Part shown: one piece after another, positions 52,563 through 60,616 of the stretch
Position numbering within the stretch: position 1 is the stretch's first letter
How the letters are laid out: each line of letters starts with the position of its first letter
NCBI RefSeq assembly: GCF_009498035.1
Contig: NZ_CP034550.1
Span: forward strand, 6,200,001 to 6,264,000
Length of the DNA stretch: 64,000 bases
Source of the DNA: Saccharothrix syringae
GTDB taxonomy: Bacteria > Actinomycetota > Actinomycetes > Mycobacteriales > Pseudonocardiaceae
Reading direction: 5' to 3'
Notes under the pieces: generated by a model
What the model saw: only the letters and a program-made list of their open reading frames with translations
The model's database searches: none
What the model was told of the DNA's origin: nothing
Translations under genes and position numbers: made by a program

Positions 52563-52862
52563 GTGAACTGGGCGAGCGCCGATGCACTCGTCGCACTCAC
52601 CCTTGGCGAGAACTACCTGTTCGTGGCCACCGACGCGAACCCCGACAGCGTCAACGGCACGCTGCAGCGGGTGTTGGCCGAGGCGATCACCCGACGTGCT
52701 CTGTTCCCGGCACCGGCCCTGCGCGCCGCGCTACCCCCGTCGACCGGCGCGGGCGAATCGATCGTGCCCGGTCACATCCCGCTCACCCCGGCGGACCTGG
52801 AGGGTGCCGACGCGGTCGTCTTCATCGCCGACACCGACGGGAAGCGGCACCAGTACTGGTAG
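52563..52862 (+). CDS. Hypothetical protein, 99 aa
   Basis: From GTG 52563 it reads ALVALTLGENYLFVATDANP to DAVVFIADTDGKRHQYW, a small alpha/beta composition. The ribosome binding site is weak. It is located 96 bp before the STAND gene on the same strand, so it may be part of that unit. Family not recognised. Confidence 0.55.
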   Translation: MNWASADALVALTLGENYLFVATDANPDSVNGTLQRVLAEAITRRALFPAPALRAALPPSTGAGESIVPGHIPLTPADLEGADAVVFIADTDGKRHQYW

Positions 52863-52958
52863 GCGCTCTCGCTGCGACGGCAGCGGCCCGCGTGGGAGGA
52901 TGGCGGGCCAGTGCGGCGAGCCGGTCAACGCCTTGGGGTCGCAGGAGGTAGTTCGCCG

Positions 52959-54884
52959 ATGGTCAACGAGTTCTCGGGTACCGCGCACGGTCCTGTCGTG
53001 CAGGCCGGGCGCATCGACCACCTCTCGGTGCACTACCGGCCGCCCGCCACCCACCTGAGGCAGCTGCCGCCCGCGGTCGAACTGGTCGGCCGCGACACCG
53101 AGCTCGCCGAACTGCGTTCGCTGGCCGACACCGCAACGACCGCGATCGGTGTCGGCGGGCCGCGGTGGGCCGGCAGGAGCGCGCTGGCCGTCGCGTTCGC
53201 GCACGAGATCGCGGACCGCTACCCGGACGGTCAGCTCTACCTGGACCTCAGGGGCAACCGGCACAACCCTCTGTCGCAGGAGGAAGCGCTGCGGTGGGCG
53301 TTGCGGTCGTCGGGACTGGCTGCGGAGGACGTACCCGATGATCCGTCACACCTCGTGTCCGCCTACCGCAGCGCGCTCGCCGACCGGCAGGTGCTCGTCG
53401 TGCTCGACAACGTCGTCGACGAGACCACGGTCGACGTGTTCACCCGGCCCGCCGGGCTGGTGCTGGCCACCGGCCGGGGCGCGCCGCTGTTCCCGCGCGG
53501 TGTCGCCAAGCTGCACGTGCGCCCGCTCGCCCTGCCGGACGCGATCGCCCTCCTGCGCCGTGAGGCGGACTCCGACATCTGCTGGTACGGGGACAGCGCC
53601 GAGCGGCTCGCCCGGCTGTGCGGCGGCCTGCCACTGCCGCTGATCGCCGTGGCCGACTACCTCCGCCGCACCGCGTACTCACCGCGCGGGCTCGCGGACC
53701 TGTTGGCGGACGGCCGCGTGCCGCTGTCGTCGTTGTCCGCCAACGGGGTGTCGCTGGGCGACTCGCTGGCCGTGTCCTACCGCCGGCTGCCGGAGGAAGC
53801 GCGGCCGGCGTTGCGCCGGCTCGGTGTCTTCCCCGGTGCGACGGTCAACGACCGGGCCGTCCAAGCCGTCATCGGTGATCGGGCACCCGATGCCGTCAAG
53901 CGGGCGTTGATCGCCGAGGGCCTGCTGGTCGAGCACTGGCGCGGCGGCACCACCGAACTGCCCGCGCCGTTCCGGTCGCTGGGGCGGGAGTGGCTCACCG
54001 ACGCCGACGGCCCGGCCGATCAGGTCCTCGACCGGATCCTGGACCACTACGTCGACGCCGCCGAGTCGGCCCGGACTGCGTGGTTGGGCGAGCACCCACC
54101 GGGCACCGACGGCCGGTTGTCCGAGATGGTCCGGCGGACCAGCCGCGGTTTCTTCCTCGGTGAAGCGGAGAACCTGCGGTCCCTGGTGGAGAGCGCGGCG
54201 ACCCGTCGCCTGGACGCCGCCGTGGGCCTGGCCCTGCCGCTGCTCGAGTACCTGACGAGGCAGGACGAGGATCTCCAGGCCGTGCACGAGCCGCTCTTAC
54301 GCGCCATCACCGATCTTTCGGGTGACCACCGGAACGCGTTCGCCCTCCTGGTTCGGCTGAACGAGACGTACTCGCGGATGTCCCGGCCCGCGGAAGCCGC
54401 GGACTGCCTGATCGAAGCACAGCGCCTCGCCCGTGCCGCCCACGACGACGAGCTCGAGACCCGGGCCACCCGATTGCTGCTCACCGCGTTCGAGACCAAG
54501 CTCGCCCTGGCCCGGGAGTCCGGGGACCGGGAGTCGATCGCGAACAGCCTCGTGCTGGTCGCCAGCGCGCACCACGACCTGGACAACCCGCGGTTCGCGC
54601 GTCAGTTGCTGTTGGAAGCGCTGGACTTCTACCGGACGACCGACGACGTGCCCGAGATCGCCGATGTCCTGGCCGAGCTGGGTGACGTGAGCCGCGAGGC
54701 CGGCCACCTCGCGGAGTCCGCGCAGTTCCTGCGGGAGAGCGTGCGCCTGTTCGAGCAGATCGAGGACACGGAAGGGCTGGCGCTCGCTCTAGGGAGCCTG
54801 TCCGACACGTTGACCGACCTCGGCCTGCACGACGAGGCCGCCGCGCTGGCACGCTCCGACGAGCTGATCGACCTCGACGAGTAG
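52959..54884 (+). CDS. NB-ARC-like STAND protein with altered Walker A
   Basis: 641 residues; ATG with CAGGAGG ten bases upstream. The leader has GPVVQAGRIDHLSVHY (residues 11-26), a variant of the shared motif. NB-ARC order is visible: a P-loop region GVGGPRWAGRSALAVAF (64-80), VLVVLDNVVDETTV, GLVLATGRGAPLF, GGLPLPLIAVADYL and a winged-helix region. The Walker A lysine is replaced by Arg (AGRS) with an inserted residue, so ATP binding may be weak or absent. The C-terminus from about residue 445 is helical and TPR-like. Confidence 0.8.
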   Translation: MVNEFSGTAHGPVVQAGRIDHLSVHYRPPATHLRQLPPAVELVGRDTELAELRSLADTATTAIGVGGPRWAGRSALAVAFAHEIADRYPDGQLYLDLRGNRHNPLSQEEALRWALRSSGLAAEDVPDDPSHLVSAYRSALADRQVLVVLDNVVDETTVDVFTRPAGLVLATGRGAPLFPRGVAKLHVRPLALPDAIALLRREADSDICWYGDSAERLARLCGGLPLPLIAVADYLRRTAYSPRGLADLLADGRVPLSSLSANGVSLGDSLAVSYRRLPEEARPALRRLGVFPGATVNDRAVQAVIGDRAPDAVKRALIAEGLLVEHWRGGTTELPAPFRSLGREWLTDADGPADQVLDRILDHYVDAAESARTAWLGEHPPGTDGRLSEMVRRTSRGFFLGEAENLRSLVESAATRRLDAAVGLALPLLEYLTRQDEDLQAVHEPLLRAITDLSGDHRNAFALLVRLNETYSRMSRPAEAADCLIEAQRLARAAHDDELETRATRLLLTAFETKLALARESGDRESIANSLVLVASAHHDLDNPRFARQLLLEALDFYRTTDDVPEIADVLAELGDVSREAGHLAESAQFLRESVRLFEQIEDTEGLALALGSLSDTLTDLGLHDEAAALARSDELIDLDE

Positions 54885-54938
54885 GGGGTGTCCGGCAGAT
54901 CGGGTTCAGTTCGCCCGTTCGATCGGTACGGCCGTGTT

Positions 54939-55321
54939 CTAGTTAGCGGTCAAAAGCCACCGGCCGTCTTCCTTGGACATCACGTACATCGGGGTGCCCC
55001 GCCCTCCTCGGTCACCGGCTCGCCGTCCGGGAAGAAGTACCGCTGGCGGACTTTGGCCGCGGCCACGTCCGGCCGGATGAAAAGCACGTGCACGACCTCG
55101 TACGACGGAACGAGGTCCTTCATCGCGCCGGGCAGCACCTGCCAGGTGAAGGCGGCGATGGCGTCACGGCCGATCAGCAGCCTGCCGGCCGCGGTGGTCC
55201 AGATGGCGTCCTCGCGGAACAGTGAGACGAACTCCTCGACCAGTTCGTAGCGCTGGGCGTGCTCGACGGTGGCGACCACCTGCTTGATGGCGTGGATCTC
55301 GACATCGGTTGCGCTGTTCAT
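54939..55321 (-). pseudogene. SnoaL/SgcJ-type NTF2-fold protein, broken
   Basis: ATG 55321 gives IHAIKQVVATVEHAQRYELV, LFREDAIWTTAAGRLLIGRD and FFPDGEPVTEEGGAP, as in SgcJ/EcaC-type NTF2-like proteins. The frame then stops early. The expected ending MYVMSKEDGRWLLTAN lies in another frame, reached by one added base near CACCCCG. It ends at TAG where relatives usually have CAG (54939-54941). The frameshift could be an assembly error; the TAG suggests true decay. Confidence 0.6.
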
Positions 55322-55422
55322 GACACGAACGTAAAATCTCGGCCATACTGGAGATCAACTGGATGTGGCCGGGGCGACGGCAGAGCCCCTGAGCCTGCCG
55401 ACGACTTGCAGGGCACTGACTA

Positions 55423-56284
55423 CCGATCTTCAATTCGTCTTGTCGTTGGGTGCTGACAGGTCTTGATCGTTGCGGTGTGCCGGTGGGATGCGGTATGCGC
55501 AGGGTGGCGGGCTGACCGACGAACGGCGGGAGTTCCGGGAACGGCTGCACCTGCAGGCGGCCGAGCGGTTCGCCGCAGGTCAGACCAACACGGTGATCGC
55601 CAAGGAGCTGCGGGTCAGCGTGCGGTCGGTGCAGCGGTGGCGTCGACCGTGGGCCGTAGGCGGTTCCCGGGCGCTGGCCTCGGCGGGGCCAGCCTCGTTA
55701 CCCCGGCTGGACGAGGCGAGGTTCGCGCGGCTGGAACAGGAGCTGTGCAAGGGGCCGATGACGCACGGGTAGCCGGACCAGGTTTGGACGTTGTCGCGGA
55801 TCAAGACCGTGATCGGGCACCGGTTCCATGTGACCTACACGGTACAGGGCGTGCACCTGTTGCTGCGACGGCACGGCTGGTCGCCTCAGGTCCCGGCCTG
55901 GCGGGCGGTGGAACGCGACGACCAGGCGGTCGCGGGGTGGGTGAAGGACACGTGGCCGCAGGTGGAAACACCGCGGCGGCGCTCGACGCCTGGGTCGTCT
56001 TCGAGGACGAGGCCGGGATGTCGATGACGCCGCCGACCTCCCGCACCTGGGCACCCCGCGGTCGCACTCCGGTGATCCGCGTGCGTGCCGGATCCCGGCG
56101 TCAACTGTCGGTGGCCGCTCTGGCCTGCTACAAGCCCGGCGAGCGATCGCGGCTGATCCACCGACCCCGACTGGACAAAGCCGGTGGGTGCCACAGCTTC
56201 GCCTGGACCGACTACCGCGACCTGCTCACCGCCGCCCACCACCAGCTCGACGGACCGATCGTACTGGTCTGGGACAACCTGCCG
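55423..56284 (+). mobile_element. Truncated IS630 copy
   Basis: It begins after TA (55421-55422) with CCGATCTTCAATTCGTCTTG, matching the IS630 terminal repeat at 47007. The transposase (from ATG 55488) is the same family and layout as at 47037-48097. It has an in-frame TAG at 55770 (after GPMTHG) and ends abruptly at VWDNLP, missing the last third and the right end. It is a dead relic; downstream DNA is unrelated. Confidence 0.85.
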
Positions 56285-56477
56285 TGCGCCACGAGGCGCT
56301 ATGGAATCGAGTGGGGGTGAAGGGACTCCACCGCTGGCCAGTCGCAGTTGGCTGGTGAAGCTGAGGGCAGTCGCTGCGTGGGAACGCATGTGGTGGCGGG
56401 AAGCAGCCCTGACAAAGTACGGGACGGGTCGGCACTGTCAGACGGCTCGGGTCCGGCGAGCAGTGAGGAGAAGGTGT

Positions 56478-56567
56478 GTGCTCCCCGCGCAGGCGGGGAT
56501 GGTCCCTCCAGCTCGATCCGGCTGCTGGCGCCGGTTCCGTGCTTCCCGCGCAGGCAGGGATGGTCCC
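56478..56567 (+). CRISPR. One-spacer type I-E-like CRISPR remnant
   Basis: Two 29-bp repeats (56478-56506 and 56539-56567) differ at two positions. Both have the palindromic core CCCGCGCAGGCGGGG or its one-off variant, followed by ATGGTCCC. They enclose a 32-bp spacer (56507-56538), exactly the type I-E geometry of actinobacteria. No further repeat, leader or cas gene is visible in the window. It is either a solo remnant or an array fragment moved with the neighbouring IS. Confidence 0.75.
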
Positions 56568-56654
56568 CGCCCTGAGAGGCAGTCTGACCAGGCGGGGTGA
56601 TTGCTTCGATATCAAATGCAGTACGCGGGCTGCGGCCCGCTCGCAGGTCCGCGA

Positions 56655-57338
56655 TCAGGATGGGGTTGTGACGCGTGCCGGTGTGGTGGTGATCGGTACG
56701 TTGGGGCAGTCGGCGGCGTGGTTGCGCAGGGTGGTCTGTTCGATGGTGTCGACGTGGAGGCCCCAGCGGGTTTTCACGGTGACCCAGTCGGTGATGTAGG
56801 TGCAGCGTGCCGGCGGGTGTGGGGGCATCCACTGGGCCGGGTCCTGGTCGGCCTTGGAGCGGTTGGATCGTGCGGTGACGGCGACGAGCGCGCGTGATTC
56901 GCCGAGGTCGTTGGCGTAGTCGCGTCGGCGTTGCGCGGTCCAGTCGAACGCGCCGCTGTCCCATGCCTCGGCCAGGGGCACCATGTGGTCGATGTCCAGG
57001 CCGCGGGCTTCGGTGACGGTGACGTCGTCGTAGTAGGAGTACCAGGTTCCGCCGGCGATGGTGCAGGTTCCGGTGACCTCGGGCGGTGTGACGGCCTCGT
57101 CGAGCAGGACCTCGGCTCGGGTGCTGCAGCCGTCCTGATCGGCGTCGATCCAGTGCTTGAACTTGGTGCGTTCGTAGCCGTCGCGGATCTCGTCGGCGAC
57201 GGGCAGCGCCTCGACCGCGTCACGTAGTGGGACTGTCCGCGCGGCCGCAGCAGGGTCTGATGCGGCCTGTGCCTGGACGGGTGTGACCGCCACGCACGCC
57301 GCGACGACTACGGCGACTGTCCCTGAAAACCGCTTCAT
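56655..57338 (-). CDS. Secreted HNH-family nuclease (GmrSD C-terminal/DUF1524-like)
   Basis: 227 residues. Start ATG 57338 with GGGAG upstream, overlapping the previous stop (ATGA). Signal peptide: KRFSGTVAVVVAACVAVTPV then QAQAA. The core GLDIDHMVPLAEAWDSGA (HNH-type His), YANDL, ALVAVTARSNRSKADQDPAQ and W is the conserved arrangement of secreted actinobacterial HNH proteins related to DUF1524. Two cysteine pairs fit an extracellular protein. It probably degrades nucleic acid outside the cell. Confidence 0.82.
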   Translation of the reverse strand: MKRFSGTVAVVVAACVAVTPVQAQAASDPAAAARTVPLRDAVEALPVADEIRDGYERTKFKHWIDADQDGCSTRAEVLLDEAVTPPEVTGTCTIAGGTWYSYYDDVTVTEARGLDIDHMVPLAEAWDSGAFDWTAQRRRDYANDLGESRALVAVTARSNRSKADQDPAQWMPPHPPARCTYITDWVTVKTRWGLHVDTIEQTTLRNHAADCPNVPITTTPARVTTPS

Positions 57339-57706
57339 GGGGGCTCTCCCGCTGGATGAGAAAGGTTGTCCGTAAGCCAGTGGTGCCGCTCATCGGCCAC
57401 GACCGGGAGCGGACTGTGGGACGGTCGTTCGAAGAGGATCGCGAGGCGATCCGACGGCGTTGCTGACGAGTCGTCAGCTCGTGCTGTCGGGGCGGACCTG
57501 TCGGCTTTCCCCGGGTATGGGCGCACACCGTCGGACAGTGCGTCGACCAGTCGTTGTCGATTCTCTTCGCATACAAGCAGAGCCGCTCCTGTCGCTCTAG
57601 CGGTGACGGTCGATTCCAGCCGATCGGGTCGGGTGGTCGGCTGGAGGAGTCGTATTCGCAGGGCCGCCGGTGACACCGTGCGGTCTGCGCTGCGGCCGGC
57701 ACGCAT
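57335..57706 (-). CDS. Hypothetical protein, 123 aa
   Basis: The frame from ATG 57706 ends in a TGA overlapping the ATG of the secreted HNH gene by four bases (ATGA), which argues for a real, coupled gene. The product is polar and Arg/Ser-rich with a central stretch RATGAALLVCEENRQRLVDA and LAILFERPSHSPLPVVADER. No family recognised; third-position GC is lower than in the best-supported genes. Confidence 0.45.
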   Translation of the reverse strand: MRAGRSADRTVSPAALRIRLLQPTTRPDRLESTVTARATGAALLVCEENRQRLVDALSDGVRPYPGKADRSAPTARADDSSATPSDRLAILFERPSHSPLPVVADERHHWLTDNLSHPAGEPP

Positions 57707-58001
57707 CCCGGCGGGCAGTCGCGTCGATGCCTGTCTCGGGTCTTCGTGTGCCGGTCGGTGATGGGTACCGGGGTGGCGGTGAGGGCGTGGCGGGCCGCTC
57801 GCGTCGTCCCGCCGACGCGTGATGCTCCCCTGGCAGGTGATCCGGTCCAAAGCCGGCTTACCGCCCGTGGTGGGCGCCGGTGTCCCGAGAGGGATTTCGG
57901 AACACGAAGGCATGGCCGGTCCGATGTCGTCTTGGAATCGGCGGTGGCGGTTGCTTGCATCGGGTCGAGGTTCGGATTCGGATGGAGGGGTGTGTTCGGC
58001 G

Positions 58002-59501
58002 ATGGTGGACGCGAGGCAGGACGATGCACGCGATCGGCGGCACAACAGGAAGTTGTTGGTCAGCGTGTTCGATCCGCAGGAGGCGCGGGAGGCGGTGTTG
58101 GGTGGGGCGCGGATCGTGGACAGCGAGGATCCGCGCAGCGCGTTGGGCAACATCAAGCCCCAGGCCATCATGGACATCTCCGACGCGGTGCTGAACTACA
58201 CCCGTGATCAGGAGGTGCAGCTGAGCACCAACATCGGTGAGGACCAACTGCTGTTCCGGCGTACCGACAGCGGGCACGCGGTGGAGAAGTCGCCGTACGA
58301 GATCGCGGGCAAGGCGTCCCAGGCGGCGCTGGGGGTGGCGGTGTCGATGGGCACCCGGGTACACCCGTGCAACATCATCAAGGTCGGTTTGGACGGGATG
58401 CACCTGCCGGTCCTGGGGGACGTGCTGACCGAGGTGGTGCGCACGCTCAACCGGACCGAGCAGTTCAGCCACAGCCAGGTGATGTCGGTGTTGTTCGCGC
58501 AGGACCTGGCGCTGTGGCGGGAACGTCGGGACAACCCGCTGGTGGTACGCGAGCTGGTGGCGCTGCGGGAGTTCTCCCCGGTCACGGCGGCCTCGCCGGT
58601 CGAGGGCACGATCGACCTGCTGGACTACTACCAGTATCTGACCGGTCCCGACGGCGGGCCGCTGTTCCCGGAGCGGCCCGACCTGGAGCAGTTGATCGAG
58701 GCCGGTGTGCTGCCGGAGTGGTCGGACACCACCAGGGTGAAGATCAACGAGCCGTTCCCGCACTCGGAGTTCGGCATCACCCCGGCCGAGCGGACCGACC
58801 GGGAGGCGATCAAGAACATGGTCGACGCGACCGCGGCCGCCGGGGCCGACGGCATCATGCTCGACACCAGCATCCTGTTCAAGGTGGCCAGGGTCGGTCT
58901 GGTCGACACCACCGAGCCCACCGGAGGAGACGGTCCCTCCATGGTGGACTTCAACCGGTTCGACGTCACCGGTACCGGACCGGACGCCCTGGTGCGCGCG
59001 GGCATCCTGTCGGTGGAGGACATCAGGTTCTTCGTGGACTACTGCCACTACCGCGGGGTCGAGGCCAACCTGGCCGGGTCGCTGCAGAGCCACCAGGCCC
59101 AGCAGCTGTGGCGGCTGGTGCCGGAGATCGACCAGGTGTCCACGCGCGGCGGCGGGTCGGCGATCCTGCTCGACCCCTCCCGGCCGCCCGCGCAGGACGA
59201 TCCGGTGGCCTCGCGGCGCGACCAGGTGATGATGCGGCAACTGGTGCGCGGTCTGGTGCCCCCCGAGCAGGGCGGCTACCTGTGGCTGCCGGAGAAGATG
59301 CGGTCGGTCGACGGCGTGGACGAGGCCGTGGCCCGGTTGCGGCAGAGCTTCCCCGACATCGGCTCGGTGTTCTGGGCCGACCCATACGGCCGGTTGACGC
59401 CGGTGCAGCCGCGCGTCCCCGAGAGCGGCACCCTGACCGCGGTACTGCGCCAGGCCGACCTCGGTGACGGCGACCGCCCGGTCGAGGTGGCGGCGCCGTG
59501 A
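58002..59501 (+). CDS. MfnB/DUF556-like TIM-barrel protein, enlarged
   Basis: 499 residues; ATG with GGAGGGG 11 bases upstream. The start (KLLVSVFDPQEAREAVLGGA then RIVDSEDPRSALG), IIKVGLDGM (K127), GADGIMLDT (D288) and VEANLAGSLQSHQ match the order of motifs in (5-formylfuran-3-yl)methyl phosphate synthase, which makes furan phosphate from two triose phosphates. The catalytic Lys of the VD(V)KDP motif is Glu here (E42), and the protein is about twice the usual length with a long insertion around residues 150-270. So it is a relative with probably changed chemistry. It is first in a coupled operon. Confidence 0.65.
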   Translation: MVDARQDDARDRRHNRKLLVSVFDPQEAREAVLGGARIVDSEDPRSALGNIKPQAIMDISDAVLNYTRDQEVQLSTNIGEDQLLFRRTDSGHAVEKSPYEIAGKASQAALGVAVSMGTRVHPCNIIKVGLDGMHLPVLGDVLTEVVRTLNRTEQFSHSQVMSVLFAQDLALWRERRDNPLVVRELVALREFSPVTAASPVEGTIDLLDYYQYLTGPDGGPLFPERPDLEQLIEAGVLPEWSDTTRVKINEPFPHSEFGITPAERTDREAIKNMVDATAAAGADGIMLDTSILFKVARVGLVDTTEPTGGDGPSMVDFNRFDVTGTGPDALVRAGILSVEDIRFFVDYCHYRGVEANLAGSLQSHQAQQLWRLVPEIDQVSTRGGGSAILLDPSRPPAQDDPVASRRDQVMMRQLVRGLVPPEQGGYLWLPEKMRSVDGVDEAVARLRQSFPDIGSVFWADPYGRLTPVQPRVPESGTLTAVLRQADLGDGDRPVEVAAP

Positions 59502-60616
59502 CCGACACCGCGACCCCCGCGCCGCTGCTGCTCACGCTGGAGGGCACTCCGGACACCGAGACCGGGTACCCGGTGCCGGAGCGGCCGATCATGAAGTTCG
59601 CCTGGCACACCGGCGCGTGGTTCGACGTGTTCGAGTTGCACACCGCGCTGATCAAGTCCGACCTGGCGCGCGCCCAGGCCGAGGGCCGCGTGGTGGTCTA
59701 CCTCAGCTGCCCGATCAGCTCCCGCGGCGGCGGGTACTTCGCCACCAACGTCGACATCGCCCACCACACCGCCCGGCGGCTCACCGAGCAGTGGGGCGAG
59801 CGCTTCTTCTTCCTCAACCCGGCCGCCTACCAGCTGGAGTCCCGTCAGGGCACCGGTCTGATCACCCGTCACATCGCGGCCCTGCAGGACAAGTACCCCG
59901 GCCTGACCCTGGAGCAACTGCTGGCCCAGGCCCCTCCGACGGGCGGGGACTACATGCGCATGTGGTCGCGGGTGCTGATCGAGGACGACTACCTGGCCGA
60001 CCCGGCCCGCAGGGACCTCAAGCTCGGCGGCGCGTTCGACGCCTACTACTTCCTCGGCCCCACCGACGCGCGGGAGTTCTTCTCGCTGCGCAGCGGCGGC
60101 GAGTCGCTGACCGACCGGATGGAGGGCTACTTCGCCCGCCGCTACACCACCGACCCGCAGTTCTACCTCGACTTCGGCACCGTCGACGACGGCGCGGGCG
60201 GGCGCCGCCCGCTGGATCCGAGCCGGCCTCAGGACGCGGTGGTCTACGAGGCGCGGCGCCGGAAGTTCCTGGTCTATTACGGCACCCGGGTGAGCACCGC
60301 GTTCAGCCTGGGCGCCCACGACGAGTGGAACATCCACCACCGCCTCAACCAGGCCCGCCGTGCCGACCCCGCCTACGGTGTCGGCGAGGAGATGGCCGGG
60401 TTCTTCGACGGCCGCCAGTTCAGCCTCGCCGAGACCGAACAGGAGACCCTGCCCGGTTACGAGGTCCTCGACGCCGGTGCGCGGGCGCGGTCGGCACTCG
60501 ACGGCGCGACGGCGCCGGTCCTGCCCCAAGCTGAGGTGGCGTGGCCCTACGGCACGCTGTCCGAGCTGGTCCTGCCGCGCGAGCCGCTCGACTCCACCGC
60601 TCAGGCCACCCGGTGA
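59498..60616 (+). CDS. Hypothetical protein, possibly deoxyribosyltransferase-like
   Basis: 372 residues from GTG overlapping the previous stop (GTGA). The segment VVVYLSCPISSRGGGYFATN then VDIAHHTARRL resembles the nucleotide-binding start of nucleoside 2-deoxyribosyltransferase-like folds. GGDYMRMWSRVLIEDD and GGAFDAYYFLGPTDAREFF further on fit such a fold loosely. The C-terminal half has ARRRKFLVYYGTRVSTAFSL. No membrane segment. The family is not firmly recognised; its tight coupling to both neighbours implies a shared pathway. Confidence 0.6.
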   Translation: MTDTATPAPLLLTLEGTPDTETGYPVPERPIMKFAWHTGAWFDVFELHTALIKSDLARAQAEGRVVVYLSCPISSRGGGYFATNVDIAHHTARRLTEQWGERFFFLNPAAYQLESRQGTGLITRHIAALQDKYPGLTLEQLLAQAPPTGGDYMRMWSRVLIEDDYLADPARRDLKLGGAFDAYYFLGPTDAREFFSLRSGGESLTDRMEGYFARRYTTDPQFYLDFGTVDDGAGGRRPLDPSRPQDAVVYEARRRKFLVYYGTRVSTAFSLGAHDEWNIHHRLNQARRADPAYGVGEEMAGFFDGRQFSLAETEQETLPGYEVLDAGARARSALDGATAPVLPQAEVAWPYGTLSELVLPREPLDSTAQATR

